The translations under genes and the position numbers were made by a program. Positions 31,329 through 39,054 of a DNA stretch of 64,000 nucleotides are shown here, one piece after another (the first letter of the stretch is position 1; each line of letters opens with the position of its first letter). The notes beneath the pieces are model-generated. The model made no database searches and was not told the DNA's origin. It saw only the letters and a list, made by a program, of their open reading frames with translations. Source of the stretch: Treponema sp. JC4 (GTDB lineage Bacteria; Spirochaetota; Spirochaetia; Treponematales; Treponemataceae); contig NZ_AJGU01000001.1 of NCBI RefSeq assembly GCF_000260795.1, positions 1-64,000 of the forward strand, given 5' to 3'.

Positions 31329-31886
31329 ATGGATACAAACGATTCTTTAGTTCCAGGCTTTGATTCGGAAAAAGATGATTCGATTCAGTTTTCGTTGCAG
31401 AAAATAGAATCAGTAGATAATGGATGTTTAATTTCACTTTATGGATTTGTTGATACCTATAATTCAACTTTCTTTCAAAATCAGATAACAAAGATTATTA
31501 CAGCCGGATATATCAATTTGATTATTGACTGTTCAATGGTTACAACTATTGCTTCAACAGGTCTTGGTGTTTTAACTAACCTTTTGAAGATGGTTCGCGC
31601 TATGGGCGGTAACATTATTCTGGCAGAAGTTCAGGAAAATATTTACGATACCTTTGAGCTTTTGGGTTTTGTTCAGTTCTTTAATATCAAATCAACTGTT
31701 GATGAAGCATTTGCATATTTGACAGGCCGCACAAAGAGTGAGACTGTAGCTTCATTCCCAAAAATTGTAACTTGTCCTAGCTGCGGAAAAAATCTTAAGG
31801 CGCCTCATGCAGGACGCTTCCGCTGTCTTGAATGCCGTTCTGTTCTTGTAGTAGCGGAAAACGGCCTTGTTACAAGAGAAGAATAG
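31329..31886 (+). CDS. STAS-domain anti-sigma antagonist with a C-terminal zinc ribbon
   Basis: Residues 18-130 form a STAS domain: ISLYGFVDTYNS, then LIIDCSMVTTIASTGLGVLTNLLKM, where Ser76-Thr77 occupy the place of the phosphorylated Ser in SpoIIAA-type antagonists. Residues 149-169 carry CPSC...CLEC, a four-Cys zinc ribbon not part of standard antagonists. By family the STAS part would bind an anti-sigma kinase in its unphosphorylated form. The SpoIIE phosphatase (20.8 kb) and the ATPase domain on the MATE transporter (15.6 kb) are possible partners. Single-gene unit with its own promoter and a strong terminator. Confidence 0.85.
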   Translation: MDTNDSLVPGFDSEKDDSIQFSLQKIESVDNGCLISLYGFVDTYNSTFFQNQITKIITAGYINLIIDCSMVTTIASTGLGVLTNLLKMVRAMGGNIILAEVQENIYDTFELLGFVQFFNIKSTVDEAFAYLTGRTKSETVASFPKIVTCPSCGKNLKAPHAGRFRCLECRSVLVVAENGLVTREE

Positions 31887-31896
31887 GAATTATACG

Positions 31897-31933
31897 AATA
31901 CGTAAAAAGTTAACTTTTTTACGTATTTTTTTT
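31897..31933 (+). terminator. intrinsic terminator of the STAS gene
   Basis: AATACGTAAAAAG pairs with CTTTTTTACGTATT (one bulged T) and is followed by a T run to 31933. It starts ten bases after the stop. Confidence 0.85.
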
Positions 31934-32018
31934 AACCTTTTATCCTTTTAACAATCCTTTCAGGAAATCGGTTTCATTTAATCAAAAAGAAAACGTAAGT
32001 AATTCCGAAAATTCTGTA

Positions 32019-32046
32019 TTTAATTATGGTAAATCGGGTTTATAAT
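32019..32046 (+). promoter_or_regulatory. likely promoter of the ChvE-type transporter operon
   Basis: TTTAAT (32019-32024), 16-base spacer and TATAAT (32041-32046). The weak -35 fits an activator-dependent promoter, but no operator could be identified. Confidence 0.45.
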
Positions 32047-32087
32047 AAACCTAAGAAAATTTTCAGTTGTTCGATTAGGAGGAAACA

Positions 32088-33170
32088 ATGAAAAAAATGT
32101 TAAAAGTTGTTGCCGCTATGGCTTTGGCTTCGACTGTGCTCTTCACATCTTGCGGTGGAAGTAAAGGAAGTGGAAAAAAGACTGTTGGTGTTGCAATGCC
32201 TACTCAGTCATCTGAGCGCTGGATTAACGACGGTGCTAACATGAAAAAACAGCTTGAAGCTGCAGGTTATGCTGTTGAATTGCAGTATGCAGAAGACGAT
32301 GTTCAGATGCAGGTTTCTCAGCTTGAGAACTTGATTGCTAAACAGGTAAACTGCCTTGTTGTTGCAGCTATTGACTCAACAGCTTTGGTAAATGTACTTG
32401 CTACAGCTAAACAGAACAATATTCCTGTAATTGCTTATGACCGTTTGTTGATGGATACAGACGCAGTTTCTTACTACGCTACATTCGATAACAAGGGTGT
32501 TGGTACAGCAATTGCTAAATACATCGAAACAGCTAAGTCTCTTAAGACAGCTAAAGATGAAGGTCGTTCATATACAATCGAATTCTTCATGGGTTCTCCA
32601 GATGATAACAACGCTTTGTTCCTTTACAACGGTGTTATGGAAGTTCTTAAACAGTACCTTGATAACGGTGTTCTTAAATGTAAGACAGGCCGTACATCAT
32701 TCGAAAAAACTTGTATTCTCCGCTGGTCTCAGGAAACTGCTCAGCAGTGGTGTGAAAACTACCTTTCAGGTTTCTATGCTAACGAAAAACTCGACATTGC
32801 TTGTACAGCATTCGACGGATTCGCTTATGGTGTAAAAGCTGCTTGTGAAGGTGCAGGATACAAAGTTGGTGTTGACTGGCCACTTATCACAGGTCAGGAT
32901 GCTGAACTTATGGCTACAAAGAACATCATCGCTGGTTCACAGACATGTTCTATCTACAAAGACACACGTCTTTTGGCTTCAAAATGTGTAACAATGGTTG
33001 AAGCAGTTCTTAAGGGAACTCAGCCAGAAATCAACGACCGCACACAGTACAACAACGGTAAACTGGTTGTTCCATCTTACCTCTGTACTCCAGTTGCAGT
33101 TGATAAATACAACGTTGATGAAGTTATCGTTGGCGGTGGCTATTATACAAAAGAGCAGCTTGGTCTCTAA
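32088..33170 (+). CDS. chvE: ChvE-type multiple-sugar-binding lipoprotein
   Basis: The 360-residue protein has a lipoprotein signal with LFTSC (Cys22). The mature part is a type I periplasmic binding protein: VGVAMPTQSSERWINDGANM, IDSTALVNVLATAKQNNIPVIAYDRLLM, YYATFDNKGVGTAIAKYI and ITGQDAELMATKNIIAGSQTCSIYKD. This arrangement with a GguA-type ATPase and GguB-type permease is the ChvE-GguAB family, which imports several monosaccharides such as arabinose, galactose, glucose or xylose. The exact sugar is not readable. AGGAGG precedes the ATG, and an attenuating terminator follows. Confidence 0.9.
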   Translation: MKKMLKVVAAMALASTVLFTSCGGSKGSGKKTVGVAMPTQSSERWINDGANMKKQLEAAGYAVELQYAEDDVQMQVSQLENLIAKQVNCLVVAAIDSTALVNVLATAKQNNIPVIAYDRLLMDTDAVSYYATFDNKGVGTAIAKYIETAKSLKTAKDEGRSYTIEFFMGSPDDNNALFLYNGVMEVLKQYLDNGVLKCKTGRTSFEKTCILRWSQETAQQWCENYLSGFYANEKLDIACTAFDGFAYGVKAACEGAGYKVGVDWPLITGQDAELMATKNIIAGSQTCSIYKDTRLLASKCVTMVEAVLKGTQPEINDRTQYNNGKLVVPSYLCTPVAVDKYNVDEVIVGGGYYTKEQLGL

Positions 33171-33212
33171 TTAAATACCAGGTCTGGGGCTTTCGGGCTC
33201 CAGGAATCGGAT

Positions 33213-33256
33213 AAAAGCCAGCTTTAGAGCAAAAGCTTTAAACTGGCTTTTTTTTT
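33213..33256 (+). terminator. intercistronic terminator after the binding-protein gene
   Basis: AAAAGCCAG pairs with CTGGCTTTT; an inner stem TTTA/TAAA plus AGC/GCT adds to it, and a run of T follows. Placed between the binding-protein gene and the ATPase gene, it would give excess binding protein, a common arrangement in such operons. Confidence 0.85.
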
Positions 33257-33281
33257 GGAAGAACTAAAAAAAGGGAAAAAA

Positions 33282-34826
33282 ATGGCATCAGAATACATTC
33301 TGGAAATGAACAACATCACAAAAGAGTTTCCTGGAGTAAAAGCACTTGATGACGTTAATCTTAAAGTAAAGCGGGGAGAAATCCATGCGCTTTGCGGTGA
33401 AAACGGAGCTGGTAAATCTACTCTAATGAATCTCCTGTCTGGTAACTATCCATTTGGTTCATATTCAGGCGATATTATTTATAAGGGTGAACTTTGTAAA
33501 TTTCATGATATTAAAGCCGGCGAAAAAAAAGGTATTGTAATTATTCACCAGGAACTGGCGCTCAGCCCGTATCTTTCGGTTGCTGAAAATATTTTTATGG
33601 GTAACGAACAGCTAACCTGCCGTGGCGTAATCGACTGGGATAAAACCCGCGTTAATGCCAAAAAAATGCTGGAAAAAGTAGGACTTGGAGACGAAAACAT
33701 CAACGTTCCTGTAAATACACTTGGTGTTGGAAAACAGCAGCTTATTGAAATTGCTAAGGCTCTTAGCAAGAACGTTGAGCTTCTGATTCTGGACGAGCCT
33801 ACAGCATCTTTGAATGATGAAGAAAGTGCTCACTTGCTGGATATCTTGCGTGGGCTTAAAGAGCAGGGAATCACAAGTATTATGATTTCCCATAAATTAA
33901 ACGAAATTAATGCAATTGCCGATTCAATTACAATTATCCGTGATGGAAAGACAATTGAAACACTTATTAAGGGACAGGATGATATGTCGGAAGACCGTAT
34001 CATCAAGGGAATGGTTGGTCGTGAAATGTCTAACCGCTATCCTCCTCGCGAAAACATCAAAAAAGGCGATGTAATTCTTGAAGTTAAGAACTGGAATGTA
34101 TTCCATCCGGAAGATGAAAACCGCCAGATGATTAAGAATGTAAACTTTAATGTTCACGCCGGTGAAGTTGTTGGATTTGCAGGTCTTATGGGTGCCGGTC
34201 GTACAGAACTTGCCATGAGTATTTTTGGTAAGAGTTATGGTCAGAAGATTTCCGGTGAAATCTACATGCACGGCAAAAAAGTTACTATTAATAACGTAAA
34301 GGATGCCGTTAATGCGGGAATTGCCTATACTTCGGAAGACCGCAAGAACTACGGTTTGAACCTGATTGCCGATGTTAAGACTAACATGACTATGGCTGCA
34401 TTGCGAAACTACTATGCCCGCAAAGGTGTTGTAGACAGCAATAAAGAGATTCTGGATTCAGAAGATTTCCGTAAGAAAATCAACGTAAAGACTCCATCTG
34501 TAAACCAGGTTGTAGGAACTCTTTCTGGTGGTAACCAGCAGAAGGTTGTACTTGCAAAATGGATGATGACTTTGCCTGATGTTCTTATTCTTGATGAACC
34601 TACCCGCGGTATCGACGTTGGTGCTAAGTACGAAATCTACTGCGTAATCAACGAGCTTGCAAAAGCAGGAAAGGCCGTAATCGTAATTTCATCAGAAATG
34701 CCAGAAGTAATTGGTACCTGTGATCGTGTCTATGTAATCAGCGAAGGTGAAATTGCCGGAGAATTACAGAAAGACCAGCTTTCTCAGGAAAACATTATGA
34801 AGTGCATTGTAAGCCATAATTCTTAA
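33282..34826 (+). CDS. gguA: sugar ABC transporter ATP-binding protein (GguA/MmsA type)
   Basis: From ATG 33282 the protein has 514 residues with two tandem ABC domains. The first has [21 protein letters not shown] (Walker A), a signature region near [15 protein letters not shown], and [15 protein letters not shown] (Walker B). The second has [34 protein letters not shown] and [18 protein letters not shown]. This is the family of monosaccharide importers with a fused double ATPase. A TTG start 27 bases upstream is possible but less likely. Confidence 0.95.
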   Translation: MASEYILEMNNITKEFPGVKALDDVNLKVKRGEIHALCGENGAGKSTLMNLLSGNYPFGSYSGDIIYKGELCKFHDIKAGEKKGIVIIHQELALSPYLSVAENIFMGNEQLTCRGVIDWDKTRVNAKKMLEKVGLGDENINVPVNTLGVGKQQLIEIAKALSKNVELLILDEPTASLNDEESAHLLDILRGLKEQGITSIMISHKLNEINAIADSITIIRDGKTIETLIKGQDDMSEDRIIKGMVGREMSNRYPPRENIKKGDVILEVKNWNVFHPEDENRQMIKNVNFNVHAGEVVGFAGLMGAGRTELAMSIFGKSYGQKISGEIYMHGKKVTINNVKDAVNAGIAYTSEDRKNYGLNLIADVKTNMTMAALRNYYARKGVVDSNKEILDSEDFRKKINVKTPSVNQVVGTLSGGNQQKVVLAKWMMTLPDVLILDEPTRGIDVGAKYEIYCVINELAKAGKAVIVISSEMPEVIGTCDRVYVISEGEIAGELQKDQLSQENIMKCIVSHNS

Positions 34827-34843
34827 AAAAGAGAGGAAATAAA

Positions 34844-36010
34844 ATGAGTGATGTAAAACTTACTAAACATTATGAAAACATCAACATAAAACAATACGGA
34901 ATGGTTATTGCTCTTGTTGCAATCTTCCTTTTGTTCAACCTTTTCACCGGCGGAAAGAATGCTTCGCCAATGAATATCAACAACCTTGTAATGCAGAACG
35001 GCTACGTTGTTATTATGGCAACTGGTATGCTTTTGTGTGTACTTACAGGTAACGTTGACCTTGGTGTAGGTTCTATTGTAGCGCTTACAGGTGCTATTTC
35101 TGCAATCTGTGTTGTAGATTTGCACTTCCCGATTTTACTCGCCTTCCTTACAGCTCTTCTGGTTGGTATTGCTTGTGGTGCTTTTGCAGGTTTCTTTATT
35201 GCAAAACTGGGTATTCCGCCTTTCGTTGTAACTCTTGCTACAATGCTTATGGGGCGCGGTCTTACTTACACAATGCTTAAGGCTCAGACAAAAGGTCCTA
35301 CACCTCAGGCTTATAACTGGATTGGAGCAGGCTTCCTTCCAACAATCAGGATGGGAAAGATTGACCTTGTTACAATTGTGATTGCTGCTGTTGCAACAGT
35401 ATTCATCATCCTTGGTGATATTAAGGCTAACCGCACTAAACTTAAGTACAACTTCAACGTAAACCCACTCTGGCAGCGTGTAATTAAGCTTATCGTAATC
35501 ATCTTTATCTTGTGGTTCCTCTTCCTTAAGCTTGCACAGAACAACGGTGTACCTATCGTTCTTGTATTGTGTGGAATTATCGTAGCAATCTACAACTTCA
35601 TTACAAGCCGTACAGTTGCCGGTCGTCAGATTTATGCTCTTGGTGGTAACGAAAAGGCAGCACGTCTTTCTGGTATAAACACACGCAGCGTATTCTTCTG
35701 GGTTTATACAAACATGGGATTCTTAGCCGCTGTAGCAGGTATCGTTCTTTCTGCCCGCAACGGTTCTGCAACTCCAAAAGCTGGTGATGGTTTTGAAATG
35801 GATGCCATTGCTTCCTGCTACATTGGTGGTGCTGCAACTGCCGGTGGTATTGGTACAATTATTGGTGCTGTTGTTGGTGCGTTTGTAATGGGCGTTTTGA
35901 ACAATGGTATGTCTTTGATTGGTTGGTCTACTGATATTCAGAAGATTGTTAAGGGTGCCGTATTGCTGGGTGCAGTAGTATTTGACCTGGTTTCTAAAAA
36001 GAGAAAGTAA
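34844..36010 (+). CDS. gguB: sugar ABC transporter permease (GguB/MmsB type)
   Basis: The 388-residue protein has about ten hydrophobic segments, with NGYVVIMATGMLLCVLTGNVDLGVGSIVALTGAISA and the coupling region ALGGNEKAARLSGINTRSVFFWVYTNMG typical of monosaccharide permeases. The segment MDAIASCYIGGAATAGGIGTIIGAVVGAF is a family hallmark. It is the last gene of the chvE-gguA-gguB operon, with AGAGGAAA before the ATG. Confidence 0.95.
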   Translation: MSDVKLTKHYENINIKQYGMVIALVAIFLLFNLFTGGKNASPMNINNLVMQNGYVVIMATGMLLCVLTGNVDLGVGSIVALTGAISAICVVDLHFPILLAFLTALLVGIACGAFAGFFIAKLGIPPFVVTLATMLMGRGLTYTMLKAQTKGPTPQAYNWIGAGFLPTIRMGKIDLVTIVIAAVATVFIILGDIKANRTKLKYNFNVNPLWQRVIKLIVIIFILWFLFLKLAQNNGVPIVLVLCGIIVAIYNFITSRTVAGRQIYALGGNEKAARLSGINTRSVFFWVYTNMGFLAAVAGIVLSARNGSATPKAGDGFEMDAIASCYIGGAATAGGIGTIIGAVVGAFVMGVLNNGMSLIGWSTDIQKIVKGAVLLGAVVFDLVSKKRK

Positions 36011-36026
36011 ATATAAAATTGGGAGC

Positions 36027-36177
36027 AAAAAATGCTCCCGGTCGTGTAGCGCAAGTCAAAACCGCGCGATATCGCGCTACACGCTGATTGTGGGAAAGAA
36101 ACTATAAAAATGGCCGCTCTCGCGGCCGTCACAATCAGAGTGTTTTTGCCCCGCGCTACACTCCCTCGCGCATTTTT
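36027..36177. repeat. large imperfect palindrome, family R2 (copy D)
   Basis: Starts with an AAAAAATGCTCCC end that is itself part of a GGGAGCA/TGCTCCC hairpin. TGTAGCGC pairs with GCGCTACA, CTGATTGTG (36084-36092) with CACAATCAG (36130-36138), GGCCGC with GCGGCC. Bases 36059-36091 are the reverse complement of 10308-10340 in copy A. It lies between gguB and thyX and may also act as a terminator for both. Confidence 0.88.
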
Positions 36178-36182
36178 CCTTC

Positions 36183-36887
36183 CTACTTATTATTCTGTTT
36201 ATATTCTTCAATTATCTTTTCTTTAAGCCCGTCTAACCCCTTAGGCATGAGTCCACAGCATTTTTCTTCGGTGCAGTAGCCGATGGATTTGCAGGTTGGG
36301 ACGAAGTAGTTGTCGCAGATCCATTTCCATTCTTCGGAGTAGGCGCTGAGTTTGGTTTTGATTTCGCCTGCAAGGGTGCGGATTTCTTTTAGAGCACGGT
36401 TGCAGAGGCGCATGTTCATAAAGTGGATAAGGCCGCGCAGGTTGATTTTCCATACGATTTTTGTGTGCATGCCCAGCGGCAGAATGTTTGCACAGTCTTC
36501 TTTTTTCATTCCAAGTTCCAGGAGTTTTCCGTAATTTTCAGAAATGTCGCCCATGGTTTTTGCAATCTGTTCTTTCTGTTCTTCTGTGCTGCCAGGATTG
36601 TAGTAGGCAAAATCTTCAAAATTGATGTAGCGGGTTGAATCCTGAAGGCGGGTAACGCCAATAATATGGGTATAAAGTTCGCGGATACAGCGGGCAGAGT
36701 AGCCTTCTATAATCATTTCTACGGTTGGATATTCTGCGGTGCGTAAATGTCCGCTCTGGATGCAGGATTTTCCGCGTTTAATATTTTTTTCTACGTCTGT
36801 AATGTCTGAATTCCAGCATACGCCGGCATTTTCCCCGATATGTGCAAGAGGGTCTTTTTCAGTTCGTTTTTCAATAATTGTAATCAT
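36183..36887 (-). CDS. divergent FAD-dependent thymidylate synthase (ThyX family)
   Basis: ThyX makes dTMP from dUMP using methylene-tetrahydrofolate and FADH2. The 234-residue protein resembles ThyX over its length: CIQSGHLRTAEYPTVEMIIEGYSARCIREL, then the signature region HIIGVTRLQDSTRY at residues 74-87. The classical signature RHRxxSxNxxSxRY is altered: R to H, H to I, R to I, S to T and N to L. Only the final S84, R86 and Y87 agree. The C-terminal part has an unusual Cys-rich CTEEKCCGLMPK. TAAAAT lies six bases before the ATG without a ribosome-binding site. Confidence 0.75.
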   Translation of the reverse strand: MITIIEKRTEKDPLAHIGENAGVCWNSDITDVEKNIKRGKSCIQSGHLRTAEYPTVEMIIEGYSARCIRELYTHIIGVTRLQDSTRYINFEDFAYYNPGSTEEQKEQIAKTMGDISENYGKLLELGMKKEDCANILPLGMHTKIVWKINLRGLIHFMNMRLCNRALKEIRTLAGEIKTKLSAYSEEWKWICDNYFVPTCKSIGYCTEEKCCGLMPKGLDGLKEKIIEEYKQNNK

Positions 36888-36909
36888 GAGTTTATTTTAG
36901 CGGAAGTGC

Positions 36910-36939
36910 AAAAAAAAAGCACGCTGAAAAGCAGCGTGC
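36910..36939 (-). terminator. intrinsic terminator of the outer-membrane protein gene
   Basis: Minus strand: GCACGCT pairs with AGCGTGC (36939-36919, seven-base loop), followed by a T run (plus-strand A run 36910-36918). Confidence 0.85.
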
Positions 36940-36959
36940 CTCATCATAAAAAGAAAAGT

Positions 36960-37622
36960 CTAGAACTTCCAGCAGATTCCTACAGTCGGAATGACTTTTA
37001 CGCCGCCGCGGGAAAGTGTTTTATCTTCAGTTTTCTGGTCGCCATCTTCAGTTTCATAGTGAATATAAGTTGGACAGTTATATCCTAAAGTTGCACTTGC
37101 GAAAAGAGAAAATCTGTTTACAGGTGTCCATGCAAATGTTGCGTTTAATGCAGGGAGGAAAGAAGCATAGTAAACTGTCTGTCTGAATTTAGGATCTTTT
37201 GAGTTGAAAGCTGTTGAATCATAAGTAAGTACAGTAAAATCATAACCAATCATTCCGTAGAAACCGAAGAAGAACATATCAGTTCTGATTGGTGCCCATC
37301 CGGCTCCTATAAGAAGGTCCTGGTTAATACCAATCAAGTAACTGATTTCTGAACCTGCAGGTGTATCAACATTACTGTTTGAAAAGTTTGTGTCTACAAG
37401 TGCGCGAACAGAAAAACCGTTCGACATAAGAACACCTGTGTAAGAAACATCAATACCTGTCTGAACTGACATTTTCAGGTTTTCAAAATCCTGCTTTTCA
37501 GCATACATTTTTGAAGAAGTTGGAAGTCTCCAGCCGAAGCCAAGGAAGTTTTTCCATGCTTCACCAGCAAATGCAGAAGTACTTAAAAGAAGTGACGCTG
37601 CGATGACCAAAATTTTTTTCAT
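36960..37622 (-). CDS. putative outer-membrane beta-barrel protein
   Basis: The 220-residue protein has a type I signal peptide (cut near AFAG). The mature part alternates polar and aromatic/hydrophobic residues in strands such as FSVRALVDTNFSNS, LLIGAGWAPIRTDMFFFGFYGMIGYDF and FSLFASATLGYNC. It ends in GICWKF, with a terminal Phe typical of barrel proteins recognised by BamA. No named family. It is a single gene with its own promoter (37683-37655), AGGAGA ribosome-binding site and terminator. Confidence 0.7.
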   Translation of the reverse strand: MKKILVIAASLLLSTSAFAGEAWKNFLGFGWRLPTSSKMYAEKQDFENLKMSVQTGIDVSYTGVLMSNGFSVRALVDTNFSNSNVDTPAGSEISYLIGINQDLLIGAGWAPIRTDMFFFGFYGMIGYDFTVLTYDSTAFNSKDPKFRQTVYYASFLPALNATFAWTPVNRFSLFASATLGYNCPTYIHYETEDGDQKTEDKTLSRGGVKVIPTVGICWKF

Positions 37623-37654
37623 AGTTTTTCTCCTGAGAAATTTTTAATAGGAAA

Positions 37655-37683
37655 ATAATAATGAATTGTTATATTAAATGCAA
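37655..37683 (-). promoter_or_regulatory. promoter of the outer-membrane protein gene
   Basis: Minus strand: TTGCAT (37683-37678), 17-base spacer, TATTAT (37660-37655). A 5' leader of about 25 bases with CAGGAGA follows. Confidence 0.65.
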
Positions 37684-37687
37684 GATT

Positions 37688-38662
37688 TCAGGCAGGAATA
37701 TGAATCCAGGTCAGTTCGTGCTTGTTGTAGTTTAAGTGAAGGATGCGGCTGTGAGGAATATCGGCGAATTTCTGAATTAAAGGCCAGTCAATTTCGCCCT
37801 GCATTTTGATTGTACAGATCATTTTTAAGTTGGGATTGTATTCAAGCCACATAGTAATCCACTGAAGCAGGCGTTCCGGGTAGCAGATTACGTCGCTGAA
37901 AATCCAGTCAAAAGGCCCGATTTCTTCCGGCTTAAAGGTAAATGCGTCGTGAGCCTGGAAGGTAATCAGAGGATTATTCATCAAGGAGTCGGCAAGAGGG
38001 GCGCGGTCAACGGCAAATACGTTTGCGCCAAGTCCTGCTAGAACCCAGGTCCAGCCTCCTGGACAGGCTCCTGCTTCAAAACAGCGGTCGCCAGCCTTTG
38101 GAAGTTCGCAGCCGGTAAAAAGACGTGCCATAGTAAGGCTTTCCTGAATTTTAAGGTAAGCCCGGCTAGGCGGATTTTCGTGGTCTTCTATAAAATGAAG
38201 CGTACCTGCCGGCAGATTGCTTGAAGTTTCTGCACTTGCAATAATCGTATGTTCATCAATCAGAGTGTAAAGCCCGATTGGAGAAGAAGGGATTTCTACC
38301 GGGAAGTTTCTGTCCTTAAGATTTATGTAGGGAAGTTTTTCCTGAATCAGGTTTGCGCGGCGGAAACAGGTGTACTGATATGGCGCCCAGTTGCGCTGGA
38401 TTTTTTTAAGCTCTCCTGCTGCCTCTCCAATTGAATCAAAGGTCAGAAGAAAAGGCTTTATCATTGTACAGCGGGCCCAGTAGGGAAATCCTGATGAAAA
38501 ATCCTCTGCTGTCAGATTTTCAAAATAAAATAAATCACCGTAGCGGGCTGTCGGCTTATCATTAAGAGAAAAACGTTTTTTAAGTTCAGAAAGCAGCATT
38601 TCTGTCTGTTCCGGGAAGGGAAGAAATGCAAGACCTGAAAGTTCTTTGATTTTTGTACTCAT
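37688..38662 (-). CDS. RlmM-like 2'-O-ribose methyltransferase
   Basis: The 324-residue protein has an N-terminal THUMP-like region and a FtsJ-type Rossmann domain: CFEAGACPGGWTWVLAGLGANVFAVDRA (SAM motif I), ITFQAHDAF, FDWIFSDVICYPERLLQWITMW and MICTIKMQGE with the catalytic Lys. RlmM methylates C2498 of 23S rRNA in E. coli; the target here is inferred by similarity. It follows the PilZ gene by four bases on the same strand. Confidence 0.85.
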   Translation of the reverse strand: MSTKIKELSGLAFLPFPEQTEMLLSELKKRFSLNDKPTARYGDLFYFENLTAEDFSSGFPYWARCTMIKPFLLTFDSIGEAAGELKKIQRNWAPYQYTCFRRANLIQEKLPYINLKDRNFPVEIPSSPIGLYTLIDEHTIIASAETSSNLPAGTLHFIEDHENPPSRAYLKIQESLTMARLFTGCELPKAGDRCFEAGACPGGWTWVLAGLGANVFAVDRAPLADSLMNNPLITFQAHDAFTFKPEEIGPFDWIFSDVICYPERLLQWITMWLEYNPNLKMICTIKMQGEIDWPLIQKFADIPHSRILHLNYNKHELTWIHIPA

Positions 38663-38666
38663 TGAT

Positions 38667-39023
38667 TTACTTTATCTGCGGAAGCTGGTCTTCGGAAAGC
38701 TGTTCCAGATGATCTATGAACTCATTGAGACGGTTTGCATCAGGCGAGTATAAAATCTTAAAGCCGATATAGGTGCTGCCGTCCTGTTCATTTGCCCACT
38801 GTGGAAGACATTTCAATTTTAATGGAATAGGATTTTTTGCGTTTGAAGGAAGAATTTCAACTTCGTATTCATTTTCAAGTTCAACTACAACTGGAAAAGC
38901 ATAATGCATTTTAAGCCCGCCTGCACTGATGTCGTCTAGAACACCCGGCAGAGCGCAAAGTTCGTGGCATGTGATTTTTCCAATTTCTCTATAGCGAGTA
39001 TCGCTTCTTTTCTCAAAATCCAT
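38667..39023 (-). CDS. PilZ-domain c-di-GMP-binding protein
   Basis: The 118-residue protein is a single PilZ domain. It has the RxxxR motif (Arg6 to Arg10) and the D-x-S-x-x-G motif (Asp31, Ser33, Gly36), both needed for c-di-GMP binding. PilZ proteins relay c-di-GMP levels to motility or envelope processes in spirochaetes. It precedes the RlmM-like gene; TATAAT lies 13 bases before the ATG, so the leader would be very short. Confidence 0.9.
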   Translation of the reverse strand: MDFEKRSDTRYREIGKITCHELCALPGVLDDISAGGLKMHYAFPVVVELENEYEVEILPSNAKNPIPLKLKCLPQWANEQDGSTYIGFKILYSPDANRLNEFIDHLEQLSEDQLPQIK

Positions 39024-39054
39024 CTTATAAATATTAATTATACGGAAAGCAGAA

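Noticed and set aside
10219-36177. R2 copies as insertion sequences
   Set aside because: No transposase ORF, no consistent flanking direct repeats visible, and internal pairing rather than terminal inverted repeats dominates.
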